A DNA stretch of 64,000 nucleotides from CAYZJV01 sp964616275 (GTDB taxonomy: Bacteria; Spirochaetota; Spirochaetia; Sphaerochaetales; Sphaerochaetaceae): positions 5,312 through 69,311 of the forward strand of contig CAZTUL010000002.1 of assembly GCA_964616275.1 (NCBI GenBank), written 5' to 3'. Each line of letters starts with the position of its first letter. Within the stretch, counting starts at the first letter, position 1. A program made the position numbers and the translations under genes. Below the pieces are notes generated by a model. That model worked only from the letters and a program-made list of their open reading frames with translations, ran no database searches and was not told the origin of the DNA. Below, piece after piece: positions 63,006 to 64,000 of this stretch.

Positions 63006-64000
63006 ATGGTTATGGGAATTAAGGTTTTCACATGTGCCCTATGGCTCTCTCTTGTGTGGTGGCTGCCGTCGCTCTCTGCCCAAACTGTTCTCACAATGCA
63101 GGCCAGTGAAGTCTCCACGAAACTTGGTGTGAAGGGTTCACTGATTTCAGCATGGTTACCTTCATTACGAATTTCCTGGAAAGCTGAAGGAGAAGTTAGC
63201 TATAAAAACACTGACCTCCCATACGCCTTTATTGAACCCCAATTGGGAATAGACTGTTCTACAGATTTGGGAACTCTTATAGTAGGCGATATTGCAGGCG
63301 ACCAACGATACGCTACTATTTTTTCCATGAAGCTTGGGACTCCGCTCATAACTACAAAAAAGCTAGGACCTCCCTCATTTACTTCGGCAGCATATTCTGT
63401 AGTACCGTTGCATAAGTGGGCATATGTTTTTCCCCTTCGGGAAGAGAGTTGGATTCATGCGTATGGTCTGTACTCTGGGATTGGTGCTCTCGTAGAACAA
63501 CCGACAGTATTAGGAATACTGCGATTATCATCGCTCTGGATCAATGATGCGAAAAAGACATTTTTGAAGCCGATAATTGATTATGGAGCCCTGCCTATTG
63601 GTGAAGGGTGTGTGAATTATCTCGCATGGACGGGTAACAAGCTGTCAATCATGAACCATTTTACCTGTGAATTGCATCTGATGTTTCGTTGGGCTTACGA
63701 TGCCGCTTTTGGGTTTGGTATGAGCACTGCTCTTAGAGTGAAATGCGAAATTTTCGGGGTAGCTTGTACATATTCTCGACGACAGATGCCATCATGGGCA
63801 GGAAGTGTTGCAGAACTGGCATACACCACTTCTGATGCTCCGCTCTCACGGGATACAGTATCTGTTTCATACCGTCATCACTCTATCTCTGTCTCAGCTT
63901 CGTTGAGTGATACCTGGTGGAGAATTACTCACTTTGCCGGAGATTCTCAGAGGAGACAGATTCAACTGAAAGGTGAGTGTTCTTTTATGTTGCCGCGTGA
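63006..64000 (+). CDS. Exported protein, beta-strand rich, 3' end outside the window
   Basis: An open frame of 331 codons from ATG 63006 (or ATG 63012) runs to the window edge without a stop. A signal peptide is clear (about residues 3-25, IKVFTCALWLSLVWWLPSLSA). The mature part is rich in alternating polar/hydrophobic strands, Ser, Thr and aromatic residues (for example HKWAYVFPLREESWIHAYGL), as in outer-membrane or periplasmic beta proteins. No family is recognised. The ribosome site is weak. It is divergent from ackA. Confidence 0.6.
   Translation, partial: MVMGIKVFTCALWLSLVWWLPSLSAQTVLTMQASEVSTKLGVKGSLISAWLPSLRISWKAEGEVSYKNTDLPYAFIEPQLGIDCSTDLGTLIVGDIAGDQRYATIFSMKLGTPLITTKKLGPPSFTSAAYSVVPLHKWAYVFPLREESWIHAYGLYSGIGALVEQPTVLGILRLSSLWINDAKKTFLKPIIDYGALPIGEGCVNYLAWTGNKLSIMNHFTCELHLMFRWAYDAAFGFGMSTALRVKCEIFGVACTYSRRQMPSWAGSVAELAYTTSDAPLSRDTVSVSYRHHSISVSASLSDTWWRITHFAGDSQRRQIQLKGECSFMLPR

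Noticed and set aside
62950..63132. 60-codon plus-strand frame before the last gene
   Set aside because: It overlaps in another frame the signal peptide of the long open frame from 63006; no ribosome site and no continued coding pattern.
1..64000. CRISPR arrays, tRNA or rRNA genes, insertion sequences, prophage genes
   Set aside because: I looked in the gaps for regular repeats, cloverleaf-like arms and transposase or integrase motifs and saw none; every gap is under about 230 bases.

Overview
The window is a bacterial chromosome segment, most likely from an anaerobic spirochaete. This is inferred from gene content, not from a marker gene. The supporting signs are a PPi-type phosphofructokinase, a beta-barrel protein resembling spirochaetal FadL/UPF0164 porins, a yicC-cmk-omega-miaA run, a MurE whose specificity motif is not the diaminopimelate type, and an N-acetylmuramoyl-amidase behind a glycosyltransferase. 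Genes are tightly packed with many ATGA overlaps. I see no rRNA, tRNA, CRISPR array, insertion sequence or phage gene, and no gene-free stretch above about 230 bases.

Bases 1-21,833 form a purine/urate catabolic island of the selenium- and molybdenum-linked type known from the E. coli ygf/yge/xdh region and from gut anaerobes that degrade uric acid. In order it holds ygfK (5' end cut by the window), ssnA, ygeY, a structured leader that looks like a riboswitch, a three-subunit molybdenum hydroxylase (Mo, 2Fe-2S, FAD), an 8-oxoguanine deaminase-like amidohydrolase, ygfM and xdhD. After a terminator come ygeW and ade, each with its own promoter carrying the same paired hexamer. On the other strand follow an AzgA/PbuG-type purine permease and a FecBCD-type ABC importer that could supply metal. 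A plausible flow is: purine bases enter by the permease; Ade and the amidohydrolases deaminate adenine, guanine or 8-oxoguanine; the molybdenum hydroxylases and YgfK interconvert hypoxanthine, xanthine and urate or open the ring; YgeY and YgeW process ureido/carbamoyl products. Partners usually found with this set (ygeX, hydantoinase, carbamate kinase, selenium and molybdopterin maturation genes) are not in the window and may lie upstream of base 1.

Bases 22,000-41,400 are mostly housekeeping. They hold proline synthesis (proA, proB, and proC nearby), a glycosyltransferase and a wall amidase, then a minus-strand run (pncB, serS, proC, trmL, dinB, ddl, murE). A plus-strand run follows: an orphan adenine methyltransferase, an outer-membrane barrel, a 56-residue zinc ribbon with its own strong promoter, murC, yicC, cmk, a probable omega subunit, and miaA.

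Bases 41,400-64,000 hold a minus-strand trio (a membrane protein with a degenerate kinase-like N-terminus, an NFACT/RqcH-type protein, folC), two AMP-forming acyl-CoA synthetases, yhbY, an iron alcohol dehydrogenase, a DUF364 protein, PPi-phosphofructokinase, a YaiI protein, an orphan LuxR-type regulator, asnS, an ArsC-like protein, a beta-lactamase-fold hydrolase, DAHP synthase, a DJ-1 protein, a DUF1846 protein, a cytidylate-kinase-like protein, acetate kinase, and a secreted protein cut by the window end.
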